NCBI GenBank assembly: GCA_050633285.1
Contig: JBOEGG010000002.1
Location: 434,001 to 498,000, forward strand
Source: UBA1672 sp050633285
Lineage (GTDB): Bacteria > Pseudomonadota > Alphaproteobacteria > Micavibrionales > Micavibrionaceae
Length of the DNA: 64,000 nt
Direction: 5' to 3'
Shown here one piece after another: positions 1 to 8,222 of this stretch; position 1 is the first letter of the stretch, and every line of letters begins with the position of its first letter. Position numbers and translations under genes: made by a program. Below the pieces are notes generated by a model. The model saw only the letters and a program-made list of their open reading frames with translations. It was not told the DNA's origin and did not search any database.

Positions 1-130
1 TGTCGAGGAGCAGGTCACTCCTGAAACTGTTAAAAAGCTAACCCCAAAACAAGATAAAAGCTTGGAACAAGAGTTGGAAGATGCCGGAAAGAAGGCAGTG
101 AAAGATATCTTTGGTGGTATGTTCAAATAA
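1..130 (+). CDS. 3' end of an unidentified protein (partial)
   Basis: An open frame enters the window at base 2 and ends at TAA 128-130, giving the last 42 residues of a protein. The tail is charged and ends in DIFGGMFK. Lys/Glu-rich stretches before a short hydrophobic end occur at the C-termini of AsmA-like proteins, and gyrA often precedes coaD in this class, but 42 residues do not decide. The gene runs in the same direction as coaD and stops 15 bases before it, so they could share a transcript. No function is assigned. Confidence 0.5.
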   Translation, partial: VEEQVTPETVKKLTPKQDKSLEQELEDAGKKAVKDIFGGMFK

Positions 131-145
131 AATATTGTTAAAGCG

Positions 146-655
146 ATGACAGAAAGTGCAAAATTCATAACAGGCGTTTATCCGGGAACATTCGATCCGG
201 TGACAAAGGGGCATTTGCACCTTATTCGTCGTGCAAGCCGTATGGTAGATCATTTGATTGTCGCCGTTGCGGAAAGTAATAAAAAAGGGCCTCTCTTTAC
301 CCCTGAAGAGCGTATGAGCATGCTGAATACAGATATTGAAAATATGTCTGATAAGGGCTGTAAAATAGAGATTATGACCTTTAATAAATTACTGGTGCAT
401 TTCGCTAGCGATGTTAAGGCATCCTGTATATTCAGGGGGTTACGTGCTGTTTCTGATTTTGAATATGAATTTCAAATGACAGGTATGAATGCAAAACTTG
501 ACCCCGAAATTGAAACTGTATTTTTGATGGCTGCGGATAAATGGCAGTTCGTTTCTTCTTCCTTTGTAAAAGAGATATCAAGCCTTGGTGGAGGCGTCGA
601 AGAGTTCGTCACACCGCAGGTCGCGCAAGCATTACAGAAAAAATTTAAAAAATAG
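146..655 (+). CDS. coaD: Pantetheine-phosphate adenylyltransferase (CoaD)
   Basis: The enzyme transfers AMP from ATP to 4'-phosphopantetheine, making dephospho-CoA, the penultimate step of CoA synthesis in the cytosol. The 169-residue length is standard. The nucleotidyltransferase signature GTFDPVTKGH lies at residues 14-23, with the ATP-binding T/HxGH His at 23. The substrate-binding stretch RGLRAVSDFEYE is at 97-108 and the VSSS motif at 136-139. The ATG at 146 places the first motif at the usual distance from the N-terminus, although no strong ribosome binding site precedes it. A second CoA-pathway gene, coaBC, lies at 32988-34205 and is not linked to this one. Confidence 0.97.
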   Translation: MTESAKFITGVYPGTFDPVTKGHLHLIRRASRMVDHLIVAVAESNKKGPLFTPEERMSMLNTDIENMSDKGCKIEIMTFNKLLVHFASDVKASCIFRGLRAVSDFEYEFQMTGMNAKLDPEIETVFLMAADKWQFVSSSFVKEISSLGGGVEEFVTPQVAQALQKKFKK

Positions 656-666
656 ACATTCAATAC

Positions 667-695
667 TTGACGTAGGGGCATGAAATACATATTGT
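667..695 (+). promoter_or_regulatory. Candidate sigma70 promoter for tRNA-Lys
   Basis: TTGACG at 667-672 and TATTGT at 690-695 are separated by 17 bases. They lie about 40 bases upstream of the tRNA, in the short gap after coaD. The assignment rests only on consensus and position. Confidence 0.45.
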
Positions 696-734
696 GCACC
701 TCGTTCAAGCAGATATCTATCTGCACATATTGAT

Positions 735-810
735 GATCGCTTAGCTCAGCCGGTAGAGCAACTGACTTTTAATCAGTAGGTCGAGAGTTCGAATCTCTCA
801 GCGATCACCA
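735..810 (+). tRNA. tRNA-Lys (anticodon UUU)
   Basis: The 76-nt cloverleaf has a 7-bp acceptor stem (GATCGCT with AGCGATC), D-arm GCTC/GAGC, anticodon stem ACTGA/TCAGT around loop CTTTTAA, and T-arm GAGAG/CTCTC around TTCGAAT. The discriminator is A and the CCA end is encoded at 808-810. The middle of the loop reads TTT, so it decodes AAA/AAG lysine codons. No integrase or duplicated tRNA 3' end is visible nearby, so it does not appear to be an occupied attachment site. Confidence 0.98.
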
Positions 811-1025
811 TTCTTTCCCACGATTTCAGAAAACTCCTATTTCTAATTTGTTCAATTGGCATTTATTTGTCCGATGGATTCAAGGCACGGGCTGTATAAT
901 TTTGATTTTTCCCCTAGCCTCATAAGATTATATAAGAGACTTGCTGAGACATGATTTATTTGGGATTTGAACCTGCCTTAACGCGTGTTATTCTATTGTC
1001 TTCCATAAGCGTGAGGGAAAAGTAA

Positions 1026-2363
1026 GTGACACAACCAATATCCATAGAAACAGAAGCAGCAGAGTTCCACCCGCAATTCAAAAAGAATTTATGGATTAAT
1101 ATTCTAATGGGTATGGCTCTTGGTATCGCTCTTGGGCTTGCTCTTTCCCCACATGGCTTTGCCCTTGTGGATAAAGAAGTCTCTTTCCTGTTGGCATCAT
1201 GGATTAAACTACCGGGTACGTTCTTTTTAGGAATGATACAGATGGTGGTTATACCCCTTGTCCTTTGTTCAATCATTCTTGGCATTACCCAAAGCGGGGA
1301 GCTTGGTTTTCTGAAAAAGATGGGCGTACGGATTATCCTGTATTTCGTTGTTACAACAACGCTGGCTATTTCGATTGGCCTTGCCTGGGTGAGCATTATA
1401 CAACCCGGTAACTATATTGACCCAAGTTTAATTGAAAGTTTTCGTCAGGAACAGCCAATGAAAACGGCTGGGCAAACATCTGAAAATATCGAAATGTTAC
1501 AAAACCTGACAGTTCCTGAACGGATTTCAAATTTAATTCCTGTAAATATACCGCACGCCGTTGTGGAACGGAATTTATTGCAAATTGTTATTGCCGCAAT
1601 GGTTATTGGTATCGCGATAGTGTCTTTACCGTCCAATGTTACAAAACCAATAACAGATTTATGTGTTTCCGGTCAGGCTATCGCGATGACGGTCATTGGG
1701 TGGGCTATGGTCATTGCGCCATATGCGGTTTTTGGTTTGCTCTGTGATATTACTATTAAGCTTGGCTTTGGTGCGTTGGCAGGGATGGGAATGTATATGG
1801 CTACGGTTATTTTAGGTCTGTTGTCTGTGGCATGTATGTATCTGGTCATTGCATCTGTTATCGGGCGTAAAAATCCGTTTGAGTTTCTACGCTCCATACG
1901 AGAGACGCAGCTCTTGGCATTTTCAACGTCATCATCGGCAGCTACAATGCCCTTTACTTTATCCTGCGCGGAAGAAAAGCTGGGAGTATCACCCAAAATA
2001 TCGCGCTTTGTTGTTCCGCTGGGGGCAACAATAAATATGGATGGAACTGCATTGTACCAAGCGGTTGCGGCGTTGTTCCTTGTACAGGTTTTCGGCGCAG
2101 TGTCAGGAGTTGAGTTGAGTACAACAGATGTTGTCTTGCTTATGATAACCACTGTTGGCGCTTCTATCGGTACGCCTGCTATGCCGGGGGTTGGTATTAT
2201 TGTCCTATCAACGATTTTGGTTGGTATTGGAATTCACCCTGCGGCTGTTGGCTTTATTCTTGGTGTAGATCGTATTTTGGATATGTGTCGCACCACTGTG
2301 AATGTCACGGGTGATCTGACGGCGACTGTTGTAATGGAACGATGGTTGAATAAAGAAAAGTAG
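1026..2363 (+). CDS. Dicarboxylate/amino acid:cation symporter (DAACS family)
   Basis: This is an inner-membrane secondary transporter that imports acidic amino acids or C4-dicarboxylates with Na+ or H+ (GltP/DctA/GltPh fold). The 445 residues include the serine-rich hairpin TSSSAATMP at about 301-309, the NMDGT motif at 337-341 and the transport-core signature DRILDMCRTTVNVTG at 415-429. A cytosolic N-terminal tail of about 20 residues precedes the first helix. Translation starts at GTG 1026, behind a purine-rich GAGGGAAAAG. The 215-bp gap after the tRNA holds a perfect TATAAT at 895-900 without a clear -35 box. The substrate cannot be fixed from the sequence. Confidence 0.93.
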   Translation: MTQPISIETEAAEFHPQFKKNLWINILMGMALGIALGLALSPHGFALVDKEVSFLLASWIKLPGTFFLGMIQMVVIPLVLCSIILGITQSGELGFLKKMGVRIILYFVVTTTLAISIGLAWVSIIQPGNYIDPSLIESFRQEQPMKTAGQTSENIEMLQNLTVPERISNLIPVNIPHAVVERNLLQIVIAAMVIGIAIVSLPSNVTKPITDLCVSGQAIAMTVIGWAMVIAPYAVFGLLCDITIKLGFGALAGMGMYMATVILGLLSVACMYLVIASVIGRKNPFEFLRSIRETQLLAFSTSSSAATMPFTLSCAEEKLGVSPKISRFVVPLGATINMDGTALYQAVAALFLVQVFGAVSGVELSTTDVVLLMITTVGASIGTPAMPGVGIIVLSTILVGIGIHPAAVGFILGVDRILDMCRTTVNVTGDLTATVVMERWLNKEK

Positions 2364-2424
2364 GACTTTGGCGGTTGTGTTTAAATGCTGATCGCGCCAT
2401 AGTGCAGCTATATGTATAAGATAT

Positions 2425-3156
2425 ATGGGTAATAAAATGATTAAGTCAGAGCATAAAACATCATCTGAAAGGGTGCTGGATGACAATATGGAGGCCAACG
2501 CACGTGGTCCTGTTGCACGTTTGCGTGGATATCTCTTTGCAGGGATCTTAGTAACGGCCCCGATCAGTATTACAGTTTACCTGACATATGTTTTTCTGAC
2601 ATTCGTGGATAGTAACGTCGTCCACCTGTTGCCTAAAGATTGGTACGATGCTCTGTACGGTGCAACGACGTTTCCCGGAATTGGCCTGATTATCGCATTA
2701 ACCGGTTTTATCGTAATCGGCTGGTTTGCAACAAACTTCCTCGGTCGACTTTTAATCCGTATTTCTGAGTATATCGTGGATCGTATGCCTGTTATTCGTA
2801 CATTATATGGTGCGATTAAGCAGATATTTGAAACGATTATGGCTAGTCAGTCTAGCGCGTTCCGTGAGGTCGTGATGCTTGAATATCCGCGTAAAGGGGT
2901 ATGGTCTATCGGGTTTGTCACAGGAACGTCACAAGGCGAGGTGCAAGATCATACAGAGCAAGAAACGGTGAATGTGTTTGTGCCAACCACGCCAAATCCA
3001 ACATCCGGGTATTTACTTTTTGTGCCTAAGACCGAACTTAAATACCTCGATATGAATGTTGAGGAGGGTGTAAAGCTTGTTGTCTCTGCCGGAATTATTA
3101 CACCTGAGGAACAGGGTAAGAAAAAGCAAACAGAGAAGAAAAAGAAGAAGAAATAG
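2425..3156 (+). CDS. DUF502 family membrane protein
   Basis: This 243-residue protein belongs to the widespread DUF502 family, whose function is unknown. Two transmembrane helices are visible at about 35-61 and 82-107. They are followed by the family stretch around DRMPVIRTLYGAIKQIF (about 119-135) and a soluble beta-rich part with GVWSIGFVTG and VFVPTTPNPTSGYL. The C-terminus ends in a poly-Lys/Glu tail, which probably faces the cytosol. ATG 2425 is used; ATG 2437 has a slightly better upstream GGGTAA and would remove four residues. It lies 9 bases before cysE, so the two are probably cotranscribed. Confidence 0.85.
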   Translation: MGNKMIKSEHKTSSERVLDDNMEANARGPVARLRGYLFAGILVTAPISITVYLTYVFLTFVDSNVVHLLPKDWYDALYGATTFPGIGLIIALTGFIVIGWFATNFLGRLLIRISEYIVDRMPVIRTLYGAIKQIFETIMASQSSAFREVVMLEYPRKGVWSIGFVTGTSQGEVQDHTEQETVNVFVPTTPNPTSGYLLFVPKTELKYLDMNVEEGVKLVVSAGIITPEEQGKKKQTEKKKKKK

Positions 3157-3165
3157 GACAGGACG

Positions 3166-3864
3166 ATGTTTGATTTGTTGAGATCTATTCAAGAGCGTGA
3201 CCCTGCAAAACCAACATTTGCAGAAGTTTTCTTCGCTTATAACGGCTTTCATGCAGTTTCTTTGCACCGAGTGAATAATTTCCTTTGGGGAATTGGCTTA
3301 CGTGCGTTTGCGCGTTTCACCGCAAATATTACCCGCATTTTAACAGGTATTGAAATTCACCCTGAGGCACGTATCGGTAAAAACTTCTTTATCGATCATG
3401 GCACTGGCGTTGTAATCGGGCAAACTGCCGTGATTGAAGATAACGTGACAATTTACCATGGTGTGACACTGGGCGGTGTTGGACGCGTTGGTGAAGTAGA
3501 TGGAAAACGCCACCCTACGTTAAAAGAAGGGGCAATAGTCGGTGCAGGGGCGCAAGTACTTGGCGGAATAACGATTGGTGAACATGCAAAAGTCGGCGCA
3601 AATTCTGTCGTAACGTCTGATATCCCCGATGGTGCGACGGCAATTGGAATTCCGGCTCGTGTTATTGGCGGGGATGATAGGGCACGCGCATATGGTATGC
3701 CATCACGTCAGGAAATGCATGATGTGACATTTACAATTGATTGCATTATCAAGGAAATGGGTAAAATCAAAAAAGAACTCAAGATTGATGATAGCCCATC
3801 CGAAAGCATGGAAGATTGCCTAAGTAATAAACAAGGCGAACAACACCGTGATGCGGCAGAGTAA
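3166..3864 (+). CDS. cysE: Serine O-acetyltransferase
   Basis: It acetylates L-serine with acetyl-CoA to O-acetylserine, the substrate of CysK (gene at 26229-27230). The left-handed parallel beta-helix is seen as hexapeptide repeats from about residue 62. The catalytic region includes E63, the IDHGTG motif at 76-81 with H78, and RHPTL with H116. At 232 residues it lacks the long N-terminal helical domain of enterobacterial CysE and resembles the short EpsC-like form. The start has AGGACAGG upstream of the ATG. The stop lies 4 bases from the convergent recG stop, with no hairpin between them. Confidence 0.93.
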   Translation: MFDLLRSIQERDPAKPTFAEVFFAYNGFHAVSLHRVNNFLWGIGLRAFARFTANITRILTGIEIHPEARIGKNFFIDHGTGVVIGQTAVIEDNVTIYHGVTLGGVGRVGEVDGKRHPTLKEGAIVGAGAQVLGGITIGEHAKVGANSVVTSDIPDGATAIGIPARVIGGDDRARAYGMPSRQEMHDVTFTIDCIIKEMGKIKKELKIDDSPSESMEDCLSNKQGEQHRDAAE

Positions 3865-3868
3865 GGGC

Positions 3869-5956
3869 TTATCCACTTCTGAAATATTGGATGGCTTGAT
3901 CTCGTTCGAATAAATACAGTAACGTTTTAAGCGCGTCTCCACGTTTATTCTCTAATTTCGGGTCTTTGGAAATAATAAGTTTTGCATCATCACGCGCCGC
4001 GGCAAGCAGGTCACTATGCGCCGCAAGATTTGCAATTTTGAAATCAGTGACACCGCTTTGTTTCGTGCCAAGAACATCACCACCACCACGAAGTTCTAAG
4101 TCCTTCTCTGCAATAACAAAACCATCCTCCGTATCACGCATGATGCTTAAACGCTCCTTTGCGATCTCTCCTAATGGCGCGGAATAGACCAAAAAGCAAT
4201 AAGATTGCTCAGACCCGCGCCCGACGCGCCCGCGTAGTTGGTGTAATTGAGAAAGGCCAAAACGCTCGGCATGTTCAATCACCATGATGGTTGCTTCGGG
4301 GACATTAACACCAACTTCAATGACAGTTGTCGCGACCAATATATCAAGGTCTCCGGCCGCAAATTTGGCCATAACGGTATCTTTCTCAGATGGCTTCATG
4401 CGTCCATGGATAAGGCCGATACGATCCTTAAATACGGCTTGTAATATATCATACCGTTCTTCTGCTGCGGCTAAATCCATGACTTCGGATCCTTCAACTA
4501 GCGGGCAAACCCAATATACGCGTGTGCCTTCGGCTATCTTACGCTGTAATCCTGCAACAACCTGATCCATCTTATCGTTTGCGAATAACATCGTTTGAAT
4601 AGGTTTTCGCCCTGGTGGTTTCTCATCAAGCTTTGAAATTTCCAAATCACCATATGCAGTTAAGGCCAAAGTGCGAGGAATAGGGGTGGCAGTCATAACG
4701 AGCATATCGGTGCCTTTGCCCTTGTTCGTGAGTTCCATACGTTGATGCACACCAAAACGATGCTGTTCATCAATGACGGCAAGGCCAAGATCTTGATACG
4801 CGACATCATCTTGAAAGATGGCATGTGTTCCGATAACGATTTGAGCATGACCCTCGCGTATTTGCTTCAGAATCAGTTCACGAGCCTTGCCCTTATCGCG
4901 CCCTGTTAAAGTTACAAAGCGCACTCCTGCGGCGTCGAACCAGTCTTTTAAACTTTGTGCGTGTTGTCGCGCTAGAATTTCCGTCGGTGCCATAATGGCC
5001 GCTTGTGCACCGCTTTCAACGGCATTTAACATTGCCATACAGGCAACAACGGTCTTACCACTTCCGACATCCCCTTGAAGTAAACGCATCATTTTTGCTT
5101 GCGTGCTCATATCACTATCAATTTCCAATAGGCTGCGTTTTTGTGCTCCGGTCAGCTCAAAGGGAAGGACTGCTTCAACCTTTGCACGTAAATTTTTTGA
5201 TATCGTAAAACTACGACCATTAAGCTTGCTCTGCCGATCACGGACGAGGGCAAGTGTCAATTGATTGGCAAGCAATTCATCATAAGCCAAACGCATACGA
5301 ATAGGGTGCATTGGCTCTAACATATCCTCACTCATCGGTTCATGAAGTGCGCGGCAGGCATCGTGCCAGTCTTGCCATTTGTGCCTGTCTTTATATGATG
5401 GGTCAATCCACTCGGGAAGGGGTGGTATGGATTCGAGCGCGGCAACTTGCGCTTTGCGTAGGACTTTATTGGTAACACCCGCGGTTAATGGATAAATGGC
5501 TTCTACCGTCTCTAACTGCGCGCGATCATCAATACTCGCAATATCTGGGTGAACGATTTGTGGTTGCCCTTGAAAATACTCAACACGCCCGCTAATCACT
5601 ATCGATTGGCCGAGGGGTAATAATTTCTCAATCCATGCCTTTTTCGCATGAAAGAACACAAGGCTCATTGAGCCACTATCATCACTACAGCTCACACGGT
5701 AAGGAAGGGACTTACGCGCATTTGGTACATGTTTATCAACGCGTATCTCTAGGGTCACAACCTTACCATTGGGGCAATCAGAAATCGGACACGAAAAACG
5801 CCGATCAATAAAATCAACAGGTGCGTGGCATAGTAAATCGAATATCTTTGGCCCATCAATAAGCTTCTCGATGAGTTTACCATTGCGTGGGCCAACACCG
5901 GGTAACGCGGTGATACCTCTGAATAACGGGTCAAGTGCAAAGGGCCTTTGGCTCAT
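3869..5956 (-). CDS. recG: ATP-dependent DNA helicase RecG
   Basis: RecG remodels stalled forks and branch-migrates Holliday junctions. The 695-residue protein has an N-terminal wedge/OB region and then a superfamily 2 helicase core. Walker A is GDVGSGKT (about 293-300), the DEAH-like box is DEQH, motif III is TATPIPRT, and the C-terminal helicase motif is QLRGRVGRG. Length and motif order match complete RecG. It converges on cysE and diverges from sdhE, which starts 75 bases from its ATG. A recG-sdhE-mfd grouping is usual in alphaproteobacteria; here mfd is displaced by about 3.3 kb. Confidence 0.97.
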   Translation of the reverse strand: MSQRPFALDPLFRGITALPGVGPRNGKLIEKLIDGPKIFDLLCHAPVDFIDRRFSCPISDCPNGKVVTLEIRVDKHVPNARKSLPYRVSCSDDSGSMSLVFFHAKKAWIEKLLPLGQSIVISGRVEYFQGQPQIVHPDIASIDDRAQLETVEAIYPLTAGVTNKVLRKAQVAALESIPPLPEWIDPSYKDRHKWQDWHDACRALHEPMSEDMLEPMHPIRMRLAYDELLANQLTLALVRDRQSKLNGRSFTISKNLRAKVEAVLPFELTGAQKRSLLEIDSDMSTQAKMMRLLQGDVGSGKTVVACMAMLNAVESGAQAAIMAPTEILARQHAQSLKDWFDAAGVRFVTLTGRDKGKARELILKQIREGHAQIVIGTHAIFQDDVAYQDLGLAVIDEQHRFGVHQRMELTNKGKGTDMLVMTATPIPRTLALTAYGDLEISKLDEKPPGRKPIQTMLFANDKMDQVVAGLQRKIAEGTRVYWVCPLVEGSEVMDLAAAEERYDILQAVFKDRIGLIHGRMKPSEKDTVMAKFAAGDLDILVATTVIEVGVNVPEATIMVIEHAERFGLSQLHQLRGRVGRGSEQSYCFLVYSAPLGEIAKERLSIMRDTEDGFVIAEKDLELRGGGDVLGTKQSGVTDFKIANLAAHSDLLAAARDDAKLIISKDPKLENKRGDALKTLLYLFERDQAIQYFRSG

Positions 5957-6030
5957 TGATGAAAAACACTCTTTTCAAATTGAAATATAACGCTATTCTA
6001 TCTGTTAAATCCTTTTAGATCGAGAAGAAT

Positions 6031-6324
6031 ATGAGTACCAATATGGAACCTGCGGGTAAAAAAGACGAGAACATAGAAAATAAACGCAGACGTTTGATTT
6101 TTCGTTCGGATCATCGCGGAACAAAGGAAATGGATCTCATTTTAGGGTCATTTGCACGCGCCAATGTACCAAAATTTACAGAGTGTGAGTTGGTGGAGTA
6201 TGACGAACTACTCTGTAACAATGACCCCGATCTTTATAACTGGATCACGAAAAAAGAAGCCCCACCTAAAGAAATTGCATCCATGTCCGCATTTACAAAG
6301 CTGTTGGAACATAAATTTGTTTGA
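6031..6324 (+). CDS. sdhE: FAD assembly factor SdhE (succinate dehydrogenase)
   Basis: SdhE helps covalent flavinylation of the SdhA subunit of succinate dehydrogenase. The 97-residue protein carries the family core: RRLIFRSDHRGTKEMD with the conserved RG-x-x-E, then LGSFA and the C-terminal DLYNWI segment. An acidic N-terminal extension of about 20 residues precedes the domain. GAGAAG stands before ATG 6031. It is divergent from recG and convergent with the RRM gene; its likely terminator lies inside that gene's 3' end (6358-6389). Confidence 0.92.
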   Translation: MSTNMEPAGKKDENIENKRRRLIFRSDHRGTKEMDLILGSFARANVPKFTECELVEYDELLCNNDPDLYNWITKKEAPPKEIASMSAFTKLLEHKFV

Positions 6325-6355
6325 GAAAAGGAATATGGAGTAAGATTAAGATATG

Positions 6356-6592
6356 TTAATCCGCCGCCTTCACGCGGATTTTGTTTTTTCCGACTTTACT
6401 ACCGTGAAGCTCTTTAATCGCAATCTCGCCCTCATGCTCTAATGCCATTTCAACAAATCCGAAGCCTTTGGAACTTTTGGTCTTCTCGTCGATAACAAGA
6501 CTACAATCCTTGATATTACCATATGTTTTAAACAGCTTGGCCAGTGCATCTTCGTTAAGGTCACGCGGAAGGTTAAGTGCGATAAGTTTCAT
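6356..6592 (-). CDS. Single-domain RRM RNA-binding protein
   Basis: This 78-residue protein is essentially one RNA recognition motif. RNP2 is LIALNL (residues 3-8) and RNP1 is KGFGFVEM (42-49), spaced as in classical RRMs, with a basic C-terminal strand NKIRVKAAD. Bacterial proteins of this type bind single-stranded RNA; their roles are poorly defined, cold response being one suggestion. A longer reading from 6676 is possible, but ATG 6592 is preferred because CAGGAG lies directly upstream at proper spacing and the domain begins there. Its 3' end overlaps the sdhE terminator. The upstream hydrolase ends 92 bases before its start. Confidence 0.87.
   Translation of the reverse strand: MKLIALNLPRDLNEDALAKLFKTYGNIKDCSLVIDEKTKSSKGFGFVEMALEHEGEIAIKELHGSKVGKNKIRVKAAD
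6358..6389 (+). terminator. Intrinsic terminator for sdhE, inside the RRM gene's 3' end
   Basis: AATCCGC (6358-6364) pairs perfectly with GCGGATT (6374-6380) around a 9-base loop and is followed by TTGTTTTTT. It works in the plus direction, 34 bases after the sdhE stop. The same bases encode the last residues and stop of the RRM gene on the other strand. Confidence 0.7.
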
Positions 6593-6684
6593 GAGTGCTC
6601 CTGACATGTATCTGACATGCATAAATGTGTATCTGTGCGTTTCATTAGCACGAATGATACGCTCATGCATACTCAAATCGCTCT

Positions 6685-7434
6685 TTAAAGGTATTTATCT
6701 GCCCAGATCGCAATAACATTTGCCGCATATTCTGCATCTTGTTTGCGAGAGATGAGGTGGTCTGCATCATCTAATGAAACATAACTTTTGGGGTGTTTTG
6801 CCCATGAAAATATTTTGGCTGCATTCTCAATCCCAACGGTTTCATCACGCGGTGCATGCATAACCAGAAGCGCTTTTTTCAAATTTCGAACTGACTGTTC
6901 CAATTTAACGCTTTCGATATCGTCAATAAATTGTTTCTTGATTGTAAATGGGCGCCCGACAAGGTGGACTTCTGCTTCGCCTTTATCAAGAATCTCCGCA
7001 CGATGGTCTTTAAAATGGTGCCCAACATGATCGATGTCCGCAGGTGACCCTAAAGTAACGACTGCTTTGGCTTCCTCTATTTGGTTTGCTGCGGCCAAAA
7101 CAGCAGAACCGCCAAGTGAATGCCCAATCAGTATGGATGGAGCTTCGAATTCTGTACGCATAAAGTCCGCTGCGGATACTAAATCCTCAATATTGGAGGA
7201 GAAGTTAGTATTGGCGAAATCTCCTTCGCTTGCGCCTAAGCCAGTGAAGTCAAAACGTAAGACTGCTATCCCTTTATTTTGTAGAACTTGTGCAATACGT
7301 GATGCTGCGAATATTTCTTTACTACAGGTAAAGCAATGCGCAAATAAAGCGTATGCACGAATATCACCATCCGGCTTATCAAGTCGTGCCGCGAGACTTT
7401 CACCACCACCACCTTTAAATATTATTTTTTCCAT
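6685..7434 (-). CDS. Alpha/beta hydrolase of the type often fused to OsmC
   Basis: A 249-residue serine hydrolase. The nucleophile elbow GHSLGG places Ser at 106, the probable acid is D197 (in HAPRDETV) and the His is H226 (in DDADHLI). The N-terminal pattern AHCFTCSKEIFAASRIA followed by RFDFTGLGASEGDFANTNF is typical of hydrolases that in many bacteria carry a C-terminal OsmC peroxidase domain. Here the protein stops after the hydrolase. Substrate is unknown. Translation starts at ATG 7434 behind a strong AAGGGGA. It lies in the same direction as the RRM and bta genes, with gaps near 90 bases on each side. Confidence 0.85.
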   Translation of the reverse strand: MEKIIFKGGGGESLAARLDKPDGDIRAYALFAHCFTCSKEIFAASRIAQVLQNKGIAVLRFDFTGLGASEGDFANTNFSSNIEDLVSAADFMRTEFEAPSILIGHSLGGSAVLAAANQIEEAKAVVTLGSPADIDHVGHHFKDHRAEILDKGEAEVHLVGRPFTIKKQFIDDIESVKLEQSVRNLKKALLVMHAPRDETVGIENAAKIFSWAKHPKSYVSLDDADHLISRKQDAEYAANVIAIWADKYL

Positions 7435-7528
7435 GAATATCCCCTTGGTTCACATATATCTGTAAACCTTCATTCGCATTATACCACAATAAAGCTACAC
7501 TATATGTTGAAGCATGAAAGTAGGGGCG

Positions 7529-8218
7529 TTACTTCTTCTTTAAAACGGCGTGATACGTATAACCACGATATAGGTATGTAATATCTAATGACCCGATATC
7601 ACTGCGTTTCAGTTTCTTGAGGTAGCGTAGAATCTCAGGCTTATAATAAACATGGAATTTATTAAGCCACCAAAAAATAAAGGATCGTACAGGTTTCGGC
7701 AGGTCTTTTTGCCCGCCAAAATCTACAATATGGATTTCTCCCCCAGGAGGTAGAAGTTCAATAGCGTGATCAATCGACTCTTTCCAAGGCGGAATAATTG
7801 ATAAAGCATAGGAGAAGACAATTTTATCAAGGGGCTTTTCTAATTCAAATAACGTTTTCGGGTCAAAGCTTTGTGAAAAAGCCTGTTTAAGTACTAATTC
7901 TGTGTCTAAGTGCGCATGGTCTACATTATGGTGCGCCGTTTTTAACATCTCATCTGATGCATCAAGCCCCATACAATGCGCCTGTGGATAACGCGTTGCA
8001 ATTTTAATCAGATTACGTGCCGTACCACATCCAACTTCACAGACATTCTCACCTTCCTTGGCGTTTAGCTGCTCTATCAACTGATCTCGGCCTAAAAGGT
8101 AATATTTACGCGTAATATCATAAATATGACGTGTCCAACGATACATGTTGTCCATGTTCTTCTTAATTTGCTCCTCACCAGAGGGCTTCACAGGGTCAGA
8201 TGTCGTGGATGATGTCAT
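7529..8218 (-). CDS. btaB: BtaB-like N-methyltransferase (betaine lipid synthesis)
   Basis: This 229-residue class I SAM-dependent methyltransferase has motif I EVGCGTARN (about 61-69) and post-I Asp in GLDASDEML. BtaB methylates diacylglyceryl-homoserine three times to give the phosphorus-free betaine lipid DGTS. The assignment rests on the methyltransferase fold together with btaA, whose stop lies 4 bases upstream. An ORF reading from 8338 overlaps btaA out of frame; ATG 8218, just after the btaA stop, is the sensible start, probably translated by coupling. No other lipid gene is adjacent. Confidence 0.88.
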   Translation of the reverse strand: MTSSTTSDPVKPSGEEQIKKNMDNMYRWTRHIYDITRKYYLLGRDQLIEQLNAKEGENVCEVGCGTARNLIKIATRYPQAHCMGLDASDEMLKTAHHNVDHAHLDTELVLKQAFSQSFDPKTLFELEKPLDKIVFSYALSIIPPWKESIDHAIELLPPGGEIHIVDFGGQKDLPKPVRSFIFWWLNKFHVYYKPEILRYLKKLKRSDIGSLDITYLYRGYTYHAVLKKK

Positions 8219-8222
8219 GATA

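Noticed and set aside
735..810. tRNA-Lys as an integration site for a mobile element
   Set aside because: No integrase, no direct repeat of the tRNA 3' end, and the flanking genes are core.
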